A stretch of 64,000 nucleotides of DNA from the NCBI GenBank assembly GCA_963734185.1, contig CAVTGA010000001.1, positions 2,604,001-2,668,000 of the forward strand. Direction: 5' to 3'. Below, in pieces: positions 51,260 through 62,135 of the stretch. Below the pieces are notes generated by a model. It worked only from the letters and a program-made list of their open reading frames with translations. It was not told where the DNA came from and did not search any database. The translations under genes and the position numbers were made by a program. This DNA comes from PALSA-894 sp963734185. GTDB lineage: Bacteria > Pseudomonadota > Alphaproteobacteria > Rhizobiales > Xanthobacteraceae. Positions within the stretch are counted from its first letter, which is position 1; each line of letters begins with the position of its first letter.

Positions 51260-52048
51260 TCAGTTCTTGGGGTTCGCGAGCGCGGCACGCAAGGTCTCGA
51301 CGCGGCGGGTCGCTTCCGCCATCAGGTAGGCGATATCGGTATGGGTGGTGACGAAGCGCGCGCCGGCGCGGATGAAGCGCGCCTGCCGCTCCGGATCGCG
51401 GTCGCCGCCGAAGCCGGAGAACTTGCCGTTGGCCTTGGCCGCCGCCATCACCCGTTCGACCGCGGCGATCATCTGCGGGCTGCCGAAGGCGCCCGCCTGC
51501 CCCATGTCGGTCAGCAGGTCGTTGCAGCCGACATGCAGCACGTCGATGCCGTCGACCTTGGCGATCTCCTCGACGTTGCTCAGCCCCTCGACGGTCTCGA
51601 TCATGCACACCAGCAGTGTGTTGCGGTCGAGCGCCGCGATCATGTCCCCCTGCGGAAGGCTGCGGAAATCGAACATCGGCAGCGCGCCGGCGGCCGAACG
51701 GCGGCCGAGCGGCGCGAACCGGACCGCCGCGACCGCACGGCGCGCGTCGGCGACCGAGTTGACGTCGGGCACGACCACGCCGGTGACGCCGCCGTCGAGC
51801 AGCACCGGCGTGTCGGGGTCATGGGCGCCGCGCGTGCGCACCATCGGGGTGACCCCGCAGCCGAGCGCGGCCTGGGCGATATGGGCGATGGTCTCGCGAT
51901 TGTAGATCGCGTGCTGCGCGTCGATGAAGATGAAGTCGTGGCCGGTCGCCTTGGCGATGCGCGCGATGTCGCCGGAGCGGCCGAGCCGCACCACCATGCC
52001 GAGCGCGACCTCGCCGGCGCGCATGCGTTCGAGCGCGGGATTGTTCAT
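51260..52048 (-). CDS. HpcH/HpaI family aldolase
   Basis: A 262-residue class II pyruvate aldolase fold. The substrate Arg and the metal ligands are visible in GHDFIFIDAQHAIYN, CMIETVEGLSNVEEI and DVLHVGCNDLLTDMG. The family cleaves 4-hydroxy-2-oxoacids or malyl/citramalyl-CoA-like compounds to pyruvate or glyoxylate. The middle gene of the cluster with a putative hydrolase and a dehalogenase; the pathway is not identifiable from this. Confidence 0.85.
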   Translation of the reverse strand: MNNPALERMRAGEVALGMVVRLGRSGDIARIAKATGHDFIFIDAQHAIYNRETIAHIAQAALGCGVTPMVRTRGAHDPDTPVLLDGGVTGVVVPDVNSVADARRAVAAVRFAPLGRRSAAGALPMFDFRSLPQGDMIAALDRNTLLVCMIETVEGLSNVEEIAKVDGIDVLHVGCNDLLTDMGQAGAFGSPQMIAAVERVMAAAKANGKFSGFGGDRDPERQARFIRAGARFVTTHTDIAYLMAEATRRVETLRAALANPKN

Positions 52049-52067
52049 ACGGCAGACGAACGCCGGC

Positions 52068-53036
52068 TCAATTGAGCCCGAGCAGCTGCGCCGGGTTCTT
52101 GCGCATCATCAGGTCGATGTCGCCGTCCGAAATGCCGGCCGCCTTCATGGCGGCGATCGCGTTCTCCAGGCCGTCCGGATGCGTCATGTTGCCTTGCTGG
52201 CCGAGATCGGACGAGATCACCAGGCTCTTCGCGCCGACAACCTTGATGGCCTCCGCCACCCGCTGGGCGTTGACCTGATCCCAGTGCTTCATCCACGCGT
52301 AGGGTGCGTTCGGGCCGGTGAGGAATTGCAGGAAGCAGATCTCGATCATGCCGCCGGCGGCCGCGACCTCCTTGGCCTGATCCATCGAAAGGCCGGGAAT
52401 ATTGGTGAAGCCGTGCGTCACGAGGATATTGCGCACGCCGAGTTCCTTGGCGCGCTTGGCCACCGCGACGACTTCCTCGGGATGGACGTGACCGGTCGCG
52501 AGCACGAGGTTCTCGCGCGCCACGATCTTCAGGATTTCCTCCATCTCCGCCGTCACCCTGCCGCCGGGCGCGACCACGAGGCCGGAGCCGTCCTTGTTCA
52601 CCAGCGTCTTGACGTGCTTGTCGGCATCGAAGGTCGGCAGCCATACCACCTTGCCGCGTCCGCCGAACATGCGGTGCATCCACTCGACCGCGGCGGGATT
52701 GATGCCGCCGACCGCCTTGTTCAGCACGATCCCGCCGAACACCTCGATGCCGGGGACGACCTTCATGACCAGCGCGGCGCGGTCGGCCGTAGTCGTAACG
52801 TGGTTCTTGAGCACAATGCCGCGCATGCCCTTGGCCTTGGCGAGCGTCGCCACGTCGATGTCGTCCATGTTGCGGCCGAACACGTCGGGGTGAGAATGGA
52901 CGTGCACGTCGATGGTGCCGGCGGCGGGGCTCACCTTCGGCGGCGGCGGCGGGAAGCCGACCTGCGCCATCGCGGCGCTCCCTGCGAACAGGCCGGATGT
53001 CACCAAGAGTGCCGCAAGACCGAGCTTCCGCATCAC
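52068..53036 (-). CDS. Exported DUF6282-like metal-dependent hydrolase
   Basis: A 322-residue protein with a signal peptide (MMRKLGLAALLVTSGLFAG, cleavage after AMAQ). The TIM-barrel hydrolase pattern starts TIDVHVHSHPDVFGR (HxH metal site), with GHVHPEEVV and ILVTHGFTN later. This matches the DUF6282 amidohydrolase-like group. First gene of the three-gene operon, divergent from a Bug-type binding protein, so it may act on a compound sensed or imported from the periplasm. Confidence 0.8.
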   Translation of the reverse strand: MMRKLGLAALLVTSGLFAGSAAMAQVGFPPPPPKVSPAAGTIDVHVHSHPDVFGRNMDDIDVATLAKAKGMRGIVLKNHVTTTADRAALVMKVVPGIEVFGGIVLNKAVGGINPAAVEWMHRMFGGRGKVVWLPTFDADKHVKTLVNKDGSGLVVAPGGRVTAEMEEILKIVARENLVLATGHVHPEEVVAVAKRAKELGVRNILVTHGFTNIPGLSMDQAKEVAAAGGMIEICFLQFLTGPNAPYAWMKHWDQVNAQRVAEAIKVVGAKSLVISSDLGQQGNMTHPDGLENAIAAMKAAGISDGDIDLMMRKNPAQLLGLN

Positions 53037-53211
53037 CGCCTCCCCAATGTCATCGGCTGCCGGTCGCTGCCGGCAGCGCGCTTATCCTTTCATAGCCGGC
53101 GCCGGTCCGTCCACGCCCCTGGCGTTAGCGGCACTTTGCGGGGTTGAATCAATCGACAATCCCGGCCTAGCTTTCCCGGCGCCTGCCAACGCCCAGCAGA
53201 GGGGAACGACC

Positions 53212-54225
53212 ATGAGCAAATTGCACTTGCCGGGATTGTCGCGGCGTCGCGTCATCAAGGCCGCCGGCGTGCTGGCGGCCGGCATCGCGGTGCCGAGCCT
53301 CCTCACGGTCCGTTCGGCGCTGGCCGCCTATCCGGAGCGCCCGGTCCGGTTCGTGGTGGCGAACACCCCGGGCGGCCCTTCCGACATCACCGCCCGCATC
53401 CTTACCGCCGCGCTGGAGCAGTCGACCGGCAAGACTTTCATCGTCGAGAACCGCGGCGGCGCCGGCGGCAATATCGGCATGGGCTATGCGGCGAACGCCG
53501 AGCCCGACGGCTACACCATCCTGCTCGCCACCAACGCCTACTCGGTCAATTTCGGTCTCTACAACAAGCTGCCCTACGATCCGTACAAGGACTTCGTCGG
53601 CGTGAGCGAACTCGCTTCCTCGCCCAACACCTTCGTGGTGCGCTCCGAAACCCCGGCCAAGACGATCAAGGAATTCGTCGCGCTCGCCAAAGCAGCGCCC
53701 GAGAAATACAACGTCGCGTCGCCGCCGATCGGCACCACGCCGCAGATCCAGGCCGAGGTGCTGAAGATCCGCGAGAACCTGCCGAAGCTGCCGACCATCG
53801 TCTACAAGGGCGGCGGCGACGCCTTGCAGGCGCTGCTCAGCGGCACCGCACAGCTTTCATCCGGCTCGCTGCCGCCGGCGCATCCGCACATCAAGGCCGG
53901 CACGCTGCGCTGCCTCGCGGTGACCGGCGACGAGCGCTGGCCCGATCTGCCGGACGTTCCGACCATGGTGCAGGAGGGCTACCAGGACTTCGTGTTCGCG
54001 ACCGATACCGTGCTGCTGGCGCCAGCCAAGACGCCTGCCGAGAACGTCAATTGGCTGGAGCGCGAAACGCTGAAAGTCCTGTCCACGCCCGAGATGAAAG
54101 AAAAGCTGTTCAAGGCCGGCTTCCTGGTGCGGCCGAAAGGCGCCGATGCGGCCTGGGCGCGCGTCACCAAGGAAATCGGCATGTACAAGGCCGTGATCGA
54201 TCAGGCCGGCATCCCGAAAATGTAG
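53212..54225 (+). CDS. Tripartite tricarboxylate transporter substrate-binding protein (Bug/TctC family)
   Basis: A 337-residue periplasmic binding protein. A twin-arginine-like signal (SRRRVIKAAGVLAAGIA) precedes the mature domain, which opens YPERPVRFVVANTPGG as in Bug proteins, with ENRGGAGGNIGMGYAANAEPDGYTI typical of the family. No TctA/TctB permease is adjacent, the common situation for Bug proteins. The upstream stretch of the same frame, overlapping the divergent gene, is not part of it. Confidence 0.88.
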   Translation: MSKLHLPGLSRRRVIKAAGVLAAGIAVPSLLTVRSALAAYPERPVRFVVANTPGGPSDITARILTAALEQSTGKTFIVENRGGAGGNIGMGYAANAEPDGYTILLATNAYSVNFGLYNKLPYDPYKDFVGVSELASSPNTFVVRSETPAKTIKEFVALAKAAPEKYNVASPPIGTTPQIQAEVLKIRENLPKLPTIVYKGGGDALQALLSGTAQLSSGSLPPAHPHIKAGTLRCLAVTGDERWPDLPDVPTMVQEGYQDFVFATDTVLLAPAKTPAENVNWLERETLKVLSTPEMKEKLFKAGFLVRPKGADAAWARVTKEIGMYKAVIDQAGIPKM

Positions 54226-54240
54226 CGTGACGCTGTGCTC

Positions 54241-54289
54241 TAACCTCTCCCCGCTTGCGGGAGAGGTTAGGCGGCCTTCGGCCGCCGTT
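54241..54289. terminator. Double hairpin between convergent genes
   Basis: TAACCTCTCCC...GGGAGAGGTTA, then GGCGGCC-TTC-GGCCGCC. A REP-type pair of hairpins that probably ends both convergent transcripts. Confidence 0.6.
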
Positions 54290-54297
54290 CTCACATG

Positions 54298-54687
54298 CTA
54301 CCACTTCACCCAAAGTTTCAAGGGAACAGGGCGCCGATCCGGGCAGTTCATCGTTCCATCGTAGGAGTCCGACAGCCGTCCGCTATAGCTGCATTCGACG
54401 CCGTCAAACCGCAACGTGGCCGTCATTCGCGACGATGCGTGCGAAAGCTGCAAGCGCATCTCGCCGGCTTTTTCCTCCGGTCCGTCCTGCGTGCACATGC
54501 CGACGTGCTTCAAGGTCAGCGGGCCGGCAAACTCCTTCGTACGCGCGGCCGCACGTTCCGTCACCGTGGCGGCCAACTCCCACTCGCCGAGGATTCCGGC
54601 ATGTCCGGTGACCTGCAGCGACTGCGCCTGCGCCTGCGCCGGCGCCGCAAGCGCACTCATAACGACCAGCGAGACGAGTGCTCTCAC
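54298..54687 (-). CDS. Exported hypothetical protein
   Basis: A 129-residue protein with a signal peptide (MRALVSLVVMSALAAPAQA) and a small domain with three Cys (GMCTQDG, VECSYSG, MNCPDRR). Starts 25 nt after the TPR gene and is probably cotranscribed with it. Function unknown. Confidence 0.7.
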   Translation of the reverse strand: MRALVSLVVMSALAAPAQAQAQSLQVTGHAGILGEWELAATVTERAAARTKEFAGPLTLKHVGMCTQDGPEEKAGEMRLQLSHASSRMTATLRFDGVECSYSGRLSDSYDGTMNCPDRRPVPLKLWVKW

Positions 54688-54712
54688 GGCGTCCTCGCGT
54701 GCTTGCCGCGCC

Positions 54713-56290
54713 TCAGCGCTTCTTCAGATACGCGCGGGCGTCGGCAACTTCGACCCGGGTCTTGTCGGCCGCGCCCGCGATCGAAACGACCTTCTTGGAG
54801 TACTCGCGCGCCTTGGCGGTGTCGCCGGCCTTTGCGGCCGCTTGCGCCGCGCCGACATAGGCGCCAAGCCGGTTGGGTTCCTTCTTCAGCGTGGCCTCGA
54901 AGGCGGCGAGCGCTTCCTTGGCCATGCCGCGCTCGAGTAGCATGACGCCGTAGAGCTCGCGTGCCGGCTTGGGCACGCCCGGCGTCACCGGGTGTTTCTC
55001 GGTCTTGTCCTCGGCGTCGGCGGCAGCGCTCATCGCCTTCAGGGCGTCGTCGTGCTTGCCTTCGGCGTAAAGCGTCCACGCGCCGGCGACCTGATGCTGG
55101 ATGTCGACCTGCTCGGACCAATAGGCATCCTTGGCCTCACGCAGCTTGTCGCGCAGCTCGGCGAGCTTGGCGACGTCGGCTTTGGCGGCTTGCGGATTGC
55201 CCGAGCGCGCCGCACCGAGCGAGCGCGCGAAATGCGTCATCGCCTGGACGTGCGGCAGAGGACTCGGCCGGACCTGAAGCTCGGCTGCTGCCTTCCAGTC
55301 GCCACGCTCGATCGCGTAGCGCGCCGGCGAGGCAGCGAGCGCGTAGGGCGCGGGAATGAAGTTCTCGGTGAAGCCGCTCACCGCGGTCATCTCGTCGATG
55401 ACGGCCTTGGCCTTCGCGTCCTGCCCGAGCTGCAGATAGGCGTAGACCACGTAATCCAGGGCATGCAGCTGGTCATGCTGTGATGCATCGAGTTTCGCGA
55501 CACGCGCGGATTCGGAATTGGAGGCGATGGACTCCTTCCAATAACCGACGCGGGTGAAGATGTGCGACGGCATGTGCTGGGCATGCGCCGCCGCGGGCGC
55601 GATCTTGGCATAGCGCCGGGCCGCATCGAGGCCCTTCTCGGCGATCGGCGGGTAGTCGTAGAGATGGATCAGGTAGTGCGCCACGCCGGGATGCTGCGGA
55701 TGACGCTTTGCGATCGGCTCCAGGATCGCCGCACCCTTGAGCTGGTTGGCATAGGTCTTGTCGGCCGGCGAGGCCGAGGTGTTGAGGGCGAGCGCATAGT
55801 GGATCTGCGCCTCGTCGTCCTTGGGATATTTCTGCGCCAGCTGCTCCATGGCCTTGGCATAGGCCACGATGCGGGTGCGATGGATGACCTTGTCGTGATC
55901 GGCGTACATGACCGCAAGTGCATCGATGTAGTCGCGCTCACGCTCGGTCTTGGCGCCGACGCTCTTGCCCTTGGCAATCGCGGCGGCACCCTCGGCGAGA
56001 TTTTTCGCCGGCGGCGGGACATGAGGATTCCACAACAGGCTCAACGCGATGCCCCAATGTGCGATCCCGCATTCGGGGTCGGCCTTGAGCGCATCCTCGA
56101 ACGCCTTTTGCGATGCGCGGTACCAGAACGAGTGCTGAGACAGCATGCCAAGGTTGAACAGCTTGTGCGCTTCCGGCTTGCACGAAGTCTCGAAATTCAC
56201 TTTGCCGAGTTTCTGGTCCGATTGCGCGAGCGCGGGCTGCGCGAACAGAGCAGCCGCGGTGATCGCGGTCGCAGCAACGATCCGGATCAT
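54713..56290 (-). CDS. Periplasmic TPR-repeat protein
   Basis: A 525-residue protein. A signal peptide (MIRIVAATAITAAALFAQPA, cleavage after ALAQS) is followed by helical repeats, with TPR-like units recognisable at AFEDALKADPECGIAHWGIALS and EALAAFEATLKKEPNRLGAYVGAAQAA. ATG at 56290 has AAGGAGGA 7 nt upstream. The function of such large TPR proteins is typically protein-protein interaction in the envelope; the partner is unknown. Divergent from the benzoate-CoA ligase gene. Confidence 0.8.
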   Translation of the reverse strand: MIRIVAATAITAAALFAQPALAQSDQKLGKVNFETSCKPEAHKLFNLGMLSQHSFWYRASQKAFEDALKADPECGIAHWGIALSLLWNPHVPPPAKNLAEGAAAIAKGKSVGAKTERERDYIDALAVMYADHDKVIHRTRIVAYAKAMEQLAQKYPKDDEAQIHYALALNTSASPADKTYANQLKGAAILEPIAKRHPQHPGVAHYLIHLYDYPPIAEKGLDAARRYAKIAPAAAHAQHMPSHIFTRVGYWKESIASNSESARVAKLDASQHDQLHALDYVVYAYLQLGQDAKAKAVIDEMTAVSGFTENFIPAPYALAASPARYAIERGDWKAAAELQVRPSPLPHVQAMTHFARSLGAARSGNPQAAKADVAKLAELRDKLREAKDAYWSEQVDIQHQVAGAWTLYAEGKHDDALKAMSAAADAEDKTEKHPVTPGVPKPARELYGVMLLERGMAKEALAAFEATLKKEPNRLGAYVGAAQAAAKAGDTAKAREYSKKVVSIAGAADKTRVEVADARAYLKKR

Positions 56291-56460
56291 CGAATCCTCC
56301 TTGGTGGTAGCGACGCGGACAACGCCCGCCGGCGGGCCCCGGCATCCAGGGGCATAAGACAAAGAGCTTACGCCACATAACCCCTGGGCGCAACGCGCCA
56401 GACGATACAACCCGGTCAGAAAAAGCTGAGGAATTTTAAAAGCGTAGCACGGGGAGGACG

Positions 56461-56488
56461 TTGTGACGCGGCGCTCGCGACCTATAAT
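56461..56488 (+). promoter_or_regulatory. Promoter of the benzoate (box) operon
   Basis: TTGTGA (56461-56466) and a perfect TATAAT (56483-56488), 16 bp apart, 35 bp upstream of the ligase start codon. BoxR is the expected repressor in this pathway; I see no certain operator. Confidence 0.6.
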
Positions 56489-56522
56489 GCCGGGCCTTCG
56501 ATGCGAATGTCGACAGGGAGAG

Positions 56523-58061
56523 ATGAGCCCGCGCGACTACAACGCCGCCGTCGACATGGTCGACCGCAACGTGACGCAAGGCCGCGGCGCCAAGACGGCG
56601 TTCATCGATCCGGCGCGGCGCCTGACCTATGGCGAGCTGCGCGACGCGTGCGCGCGCGTCGGACCGATGCTGGCGCGGCTCGGACTCGCGCGCGAAGACC
56701 GCTTCGCCATGATCATGCTCGACACGGTCGACTTCCCGGTCTTGTTCTGGGGCGCGATAAGAGCCGGCATCATCCCGATCCCGCTCAACACGCTGCTGCC
56801 GGTCGAGCAGTTCCGCTACATCCTGCAGGACTCGCGCGCCAAGGCGCTGTTCGTCGCGCCGCCGTTCCTGAAGGCCGCGCAGGCCGCGAGCGCCGGGCTT
56901 GCGACGCTCGAGACGCTCGTGGTGGTCGGAGACACGGACGCGCAGCATCCGAGCTTCGGCAAGCTGCTGGGCGCCGAAGCTGCGGCGGAACCGGCGCAGA
57001 CCTGCGGCGACGAGGTCGCGTTCTGGCTCTATTCGTCCGGCTCGACCGGCATGCCCAAGGGCGTACGCCACGTGCACACGAGCCCGATGGCGACCGCGAA
57101 GCTCTACGGCCAAGGCGTGCTCGGCGTGATCGAGGACGACGTCTGCTTTTCGGCCGGCAAGCTGTTCCACGCCTACGGCCTCGGCAACGGCATGAGCTTT
57201 CCGCTGTCGGTCGGGGCGACCACCGCGCTGCTGCCGGACCGCCCGACGCCGGCGGCGATCTTCGAGGTGCTGCGGCGCGAGCAGCCGACACTGTTCTTCG
57301 GCGCGCCGACGCTCTACGCGCAGATGCTCGCAGACAGCGCCTGCACGCCGGAGAACGGCTCGCGGCGCCTGCGCCATTGCGTCTCCGCCGCGGAGGCACT
57401 GCCCGAGCATGTCGGGCTCGAATGGAAGAAGCGGTTCGGCGTCGACATCCTCGACGGCCTCGGCTCGACCGAGATGCTGCACATCTTCATCTCCAACCAG
57501 CCGGGCAAGCTGCGCTACGGCACGTCCGGGCTGCCGGTCGCCGGCTACGACCTGCGCATCGTTGACGACAAGGGAGCGGACGTGGCGGACGGCGAGCTCG
57601 GCGAGCTCCTGGTGCGCGGGCCGACCGCTGCGGAAGGCTACTGGAACCAGCGCGAGAAGACGCGGCGCACGTTCGAGGGCGAATGGACGCGCACCGGCGA
57701 CATCTACGTGCGCGACGACGACGGCATGTACCGCTACTGCGGGCGCAACGACGATATGTTCAAGGTGTCGGGGCTGTGGGTCTCCCCGTTCGACGTGGAG
57801 TCGGCATTGATCTCGCACCCGAGCGTGCTCGAAGCCGCGGTGGTCGCCAAGGAGGACAGCGACGGGCTGTTGCGGCCGAAGGCCTTCATCATCCTGAAGG
57901 ACGACGCCAAGGGCGGCGACGGCGAGCCGCTGCGCGAGGCCCTGAAGGAGCACGTCAAGCAGCAGATCGGCGCGTGGAAGTATCCGCGCTGGATCGAGAT
58001 CGTCGAGGGGCTGCCGAAGACCGCGACGGGTAAGATCCAGCGGTTCAAGCTGCGCGAGTGA
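56523..58061 (+). CDS. bclA: Benzoate-CoA ligase
   Basis: A 512-residue adenylate-forming enzyme of the benzoate-CoA ligase type. The AMP/P-loop motif YSSGSTGMPKGVRH lies near residues 170-183, DGLGSTEMLHIFISN near 310-325, and the catalytic Lys is in KTATGKIQRFKLRE at the C-terminus. It activates benzoate to benzoyl-CoA with ATP and CoA, the first step of the aerobic hybrid pathway. ATG at 56523 has GGGAGAG just upstream; the longer frame is not supported. The stop overlaps the next gene (GTGA). Confidence 0.9.
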   Translation: MSPRDYNAAVDMVDRNVTQGRGAKTAFIDPARRLTYGELRDACARVGPMLARLGLAREDRFAMIMLDTVDFPVLFWGAIRAGIIPIPLNTLLPVEQFRYILQDSRAKALFVAPPFLKAAQAASAGLATLETLVVVGDTDAQHPSFGKLLGAEAAAEPAQTCGDEVAFWLYSSGSTGMPKGVRHVHTSPMATAKLYGQGVLGVIEDDVCFSAGKLFHAYGLGNGMSFPLSVGATTALLPDRPTPAAIFEVLRREQPTLFFGAPTLYAQMLADSACTPENGSRRLRHCVSAAEALPEHVGLEWKKRFGVDILDGLGSTEMLHIFISNQPGKLRYGTSGLPVAGYDLRIVDDKGADVADGELGELLVRGPTAAEGYWNQREKTRRTFEGEWTRTGDIYVRDDDGMYRYCGRNDDMFKVSGLWVSPFDVESALISHPSVLEAAVVAKEDSDGLLRPKAFIILKDDAKGGDGEPLREALKEHVKQQIGAWKYPRWIEIVEGLPKTATGKIQRFKLRE

Positions 58062-58873
58062 CGATGCCGCTTGCCGACTCCGGCCATCTGTCCATCGGCG
58101 GCGCGTCGCTCGAATACCGCATGATCGGCTTGGCGCCCGATGCGGCGCCGACCATCGTGATGCTGCACGAAGGGCTCGGCGCGGTCAGCACCTGGGGCTC
58201 GTTTCCCGATGCGCTCGCCGCGAAGACCGGCGCCGGCGTGTTTGTCTATTCGCGCGCCGGCTATGGCCGCTCCTCGAGCGTCGCGCTGCCGCGTCCGCTC
58301 GACTACATGCAGCGCGAAGCGGCCGAGGTGATGCCGAAACTGCTCGACGCGATCGGCTTTCGCCGCGGCATCCTGCTCGGGCACAGCGACGGCGCCTCGA
58401 TCGCGGCCTATTACGCCGGCAGCGTGCAGGACCATCGCGTGCGCGCGCTGGTGCTGATGGCTCCGCACTTCTTCACCGAGCCGGAAGGGCAGGCCGAAAT
58501 CCGTGAAGTGCGCGCCGCCTACGCGACGACCGACCTGCGCGCGCGCCTTGCGCGCCACCACGCCGATGTCGACGTTGCGTTCCGCGGCTGGAACGAGGCG
58601 TGGCTCGACCCAGGCTTCAAGCATTTCGATATCACCGAGGCGCTCGGCTATATCCGCGTGCCGGTCCTGATCATCCAGGGCCTGGACGACCGCTACGGCA
58701 CGGTGCGGCAGGTCGAAGCGGCGCAGGAAGAGTGCACCTGCCCGGTCGAACCGCTGCTGCTGCCGGGATGCGGCCACGCTCCGCACCGGGAGAAACCGAC
58801 CGAGACGCTGACCGCGGTCGCCGACTTTGCCGACCGCATCCTGCGCCGGCATGGCGAAGCCAGCGTAGCGTAA
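58058..58873 (+). CDS. Alpha/beta hydrolase of the box cluster
   Basis: A 271-residue alpha/beta hydrolase. The nucleophile elbow is GHSDGAS (Ser near residue 111), with Asp in GLDDRYG and His in GCGHAPH as the rest of the triad. A GTG start overlaps the ligase stop; an ATG at 58064 is the alternative. Hydrolases of this type recur in box clusters and are thought to act as thioesterases or to hydrolyse a pathway intermediate; this is inference from context. Confidence 0.82.
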   Translation: MTMPLADSGHLSIGGASLEYRMIGLAPDAAPTIVMLHEGLGAVSTWGSFPDALAAKTGAGVFVYSRAGYGRSSSVALPRPLDYMQREAAEVMPKLLDAIGFRRGILLGHSDGASIAAYYAGSVQDHRVRALVLMAPHFFTEPEGQAEIREVRAAYATTDLRARLARHHADVDVAFRGWNEAWLDPGFKHFDITEALGYIRVPVLIIQGLDDRYGTVRQVEAAQEECTCPVEPLLLPGCGHAPHREKPTETLTAVADFADRILRRHGEASVA

Positions 58874-58920
58874 CTTTTTGATTCATTTATCGTTTCAGGA
58901 ATTAGATGTATTATAGTGCA
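58871..58920 (+). promoter_or_regulatory. AT-rich upstream region of boxC
   Basis: The 90-bp gap is far more AT-rich than its surroundings and contains TATTAT at 58909 and a weak TTTATC 17 bp upstream. TGCATG follows. A possible second promoter, not certain. Confidence 0.35.
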
Positions 58921-58964
58921 TGTTGGGTTAGAGTTCCGGAAGTCTGGCTTTTCGCGAGGGCTGC

Positions 58965-60652
58965 ATGGCCGAAGCACCGATCGACTTCCGCACCGAGCCA
59001 TCGCGCTACCGCCATTGGCGCCTCGCGGTCGACGGCACGGTCGCGACGCTCACCCTCGACGTCGACGAGAAGGCCGGCCTGCTCGGCGGCTACGAGCTCA
59101 AGCTCAACTCGTACGATCTCGGCGTCGACATCGAGCTCGCCGATGCGACCGAGCGCCTGCGCTTCGAGCACCCGCAGGTGAAGGTCGTGGTCATGCGCTC
59201 GGGCAAGGAGCGCGTGTTCTGCGCCGGCGCCAACATCCGCATGCTGGCGATCGCCTCGCATGCCCACAAGGTCAACTTCTGCAAGTTCACCAACGAGACG
59301 CGCAACGCGATCGAGGACGCCAGCGCCTGCTCGGGCCAGAAATACCTCTGCGTCGTCGCCGGCACGGCGGCGGGCGGCGGCTACGAGCTCGCGCTCGCCT
59401 GCGACCACATCATGCTGGTGGACGACGGCTCGTCCTCGGTGTCGCTGCCCGAGCTGCCGCTGCTCGCGGTGCTGCCCGGCACCGGCGGGCTCACCCGCGT
59501 CACCGACAAGCGCAAGGTGCGGCGCGACCGCGCCGACGTGTTCTGCACCACCGAAGAAGGCGTGAAGGGCAAGCGCGCGGTCGAATGGCGCCTGGTCGAC
59601 GAGGCGGTGCCGCGCTCCAAGCTCGATGAAGCCTTGAGCGCGCGGGTGCGCGCGCTTGGCGGGCAGTCCGGGCGCGACGACGCCACGGGGATCGCGCTCA
59701 CGCCCATCGAGCGCAAGCGTACGGCGGACCGCAGTGAATACGAGCATGTCTGCGTGGAATTCTCGCGCGCGGAGCGGCTGGCGACGGTCACGTTGCGCGG
59801 ACCCGACGCGCCGCCGCCCGAGAACGTCGAAGCGATGGTCGCGCAGGGCGCGGCGTTCTGGCCGCTCGCGCTCGCGCGCGAATTGGACGACGCGATCCTC
59901 GACGTCCGCCTCAACGAGCGCGACGTGGCGACCATCGTGTTCAAGTCGAGCGGCGACCTTGCCACCGTGCTCGCCTACGACCGTTTCCTCGATGCCCATG
60001 CCGCGCACTGGCTCGCGCGCGAGATCCGGGCGAAATGGAAGCGCGTGCTCAAGCGCGTCGACCTGACCTCGCGCTCGCTGGTCGCGCTGATCGAACCGGG
60101 CTCGTGTTTCGCCGGCACGCTCGCCGAGCTGATCTTCGCCGCCGACCGCTCGTACATGTTGACCCCCTCCCTTCCCTCCCCCACAGGGGGGGAGGATTAG
60201 GGAGGGGGAGCGATAATCGCCCGCCCGCCGCCGTTATGCTCGGCGATGTCAACTTGGGTGCGCTGCCGATGAGCAACGGCCTGTCGCGACTCGCGACCCG
60301 CTTCCTCGACGACGCGGCGGCGCTCGACCGCGTGCGTGACGCCGTCGGCCACGAACTCGACGCCGAGGCCGCGGAAGACCTCGGCCTCGTCACCTTCGCG
60401 CTCGACGACATCGATTGGGACGACGTGCGCGTGTTCCTCGAGGAGCGCGCGAGCTTCTCGCCCGACGGCCTCACCGGCCTGGAGGCGAACCTGCGCTTCG
60501 GCGGGCCGGAGACGATGGAGACGAAGATCTTCGCGCGCCTCACCGCGTGGCAGAACTGGATCTTCCAGCGCCCCAACGCGGTCGGCCCCGAAGGCGCGCT
60601 CAAGCGCTACGGCTCGGGACAGAAGCCGGCATTCGATACCGAGAGGGTTTAG
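58965..60652 (+). pseudogene. boxC: boxC, benzoyl-CoA-dihydrodiol lyase, interrupted by a REP palindrome
   Basis: The first part (58965-60161) encodes about 399 residues of BoxC: the crotonase-fold region with FCAGANIRML, GGGYELALACDHI, LPELPLLAVLPGTGG and RKVRRDRADVFCTTEEG. At LAADRSYML-equivalent (FAADRSYML) the sequence enters a CCCCCTCCC palindrome and hits a stop at 60198. The rest of BoxC resumes in another frame at about 60211 (SDNRPPAAVMLGDVNLGA) and runs normally through WQNWIFQRPNAVGPEGAL to the stop at 60652. BoxC opens the ring of the epoxide/dihydrodiol. As read, no full-length BoxC (about 550 residues) can be made. Confidence 0.87.
60163..60208. repeat. REP palindrome inside boxC
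   Basis: CCCCCTCCCT (60163-60172) and AGGGAGGGGG (60199-60208) are perfect inverted arms around CCTCCCCCACAGGGGGGGAGG. Same family as the intergenic REPs, here within a coding sequence. Confidence 0.85.
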
Positions 60653-60655
60653 ATC

Positions 60656-62101
<1,446 letters not shown>

Positions 62102-62135
62102 TCGGAGCGCTTGTCCAGTTGCGGGAGAGACCGTC

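Noticed and set aside
60236..60652. The second boxC piece as an independent gene
   Set aside because: It has an ATG but no ribosome-binding site, and its sequence is the ordinary C-terminal part of BoxC.
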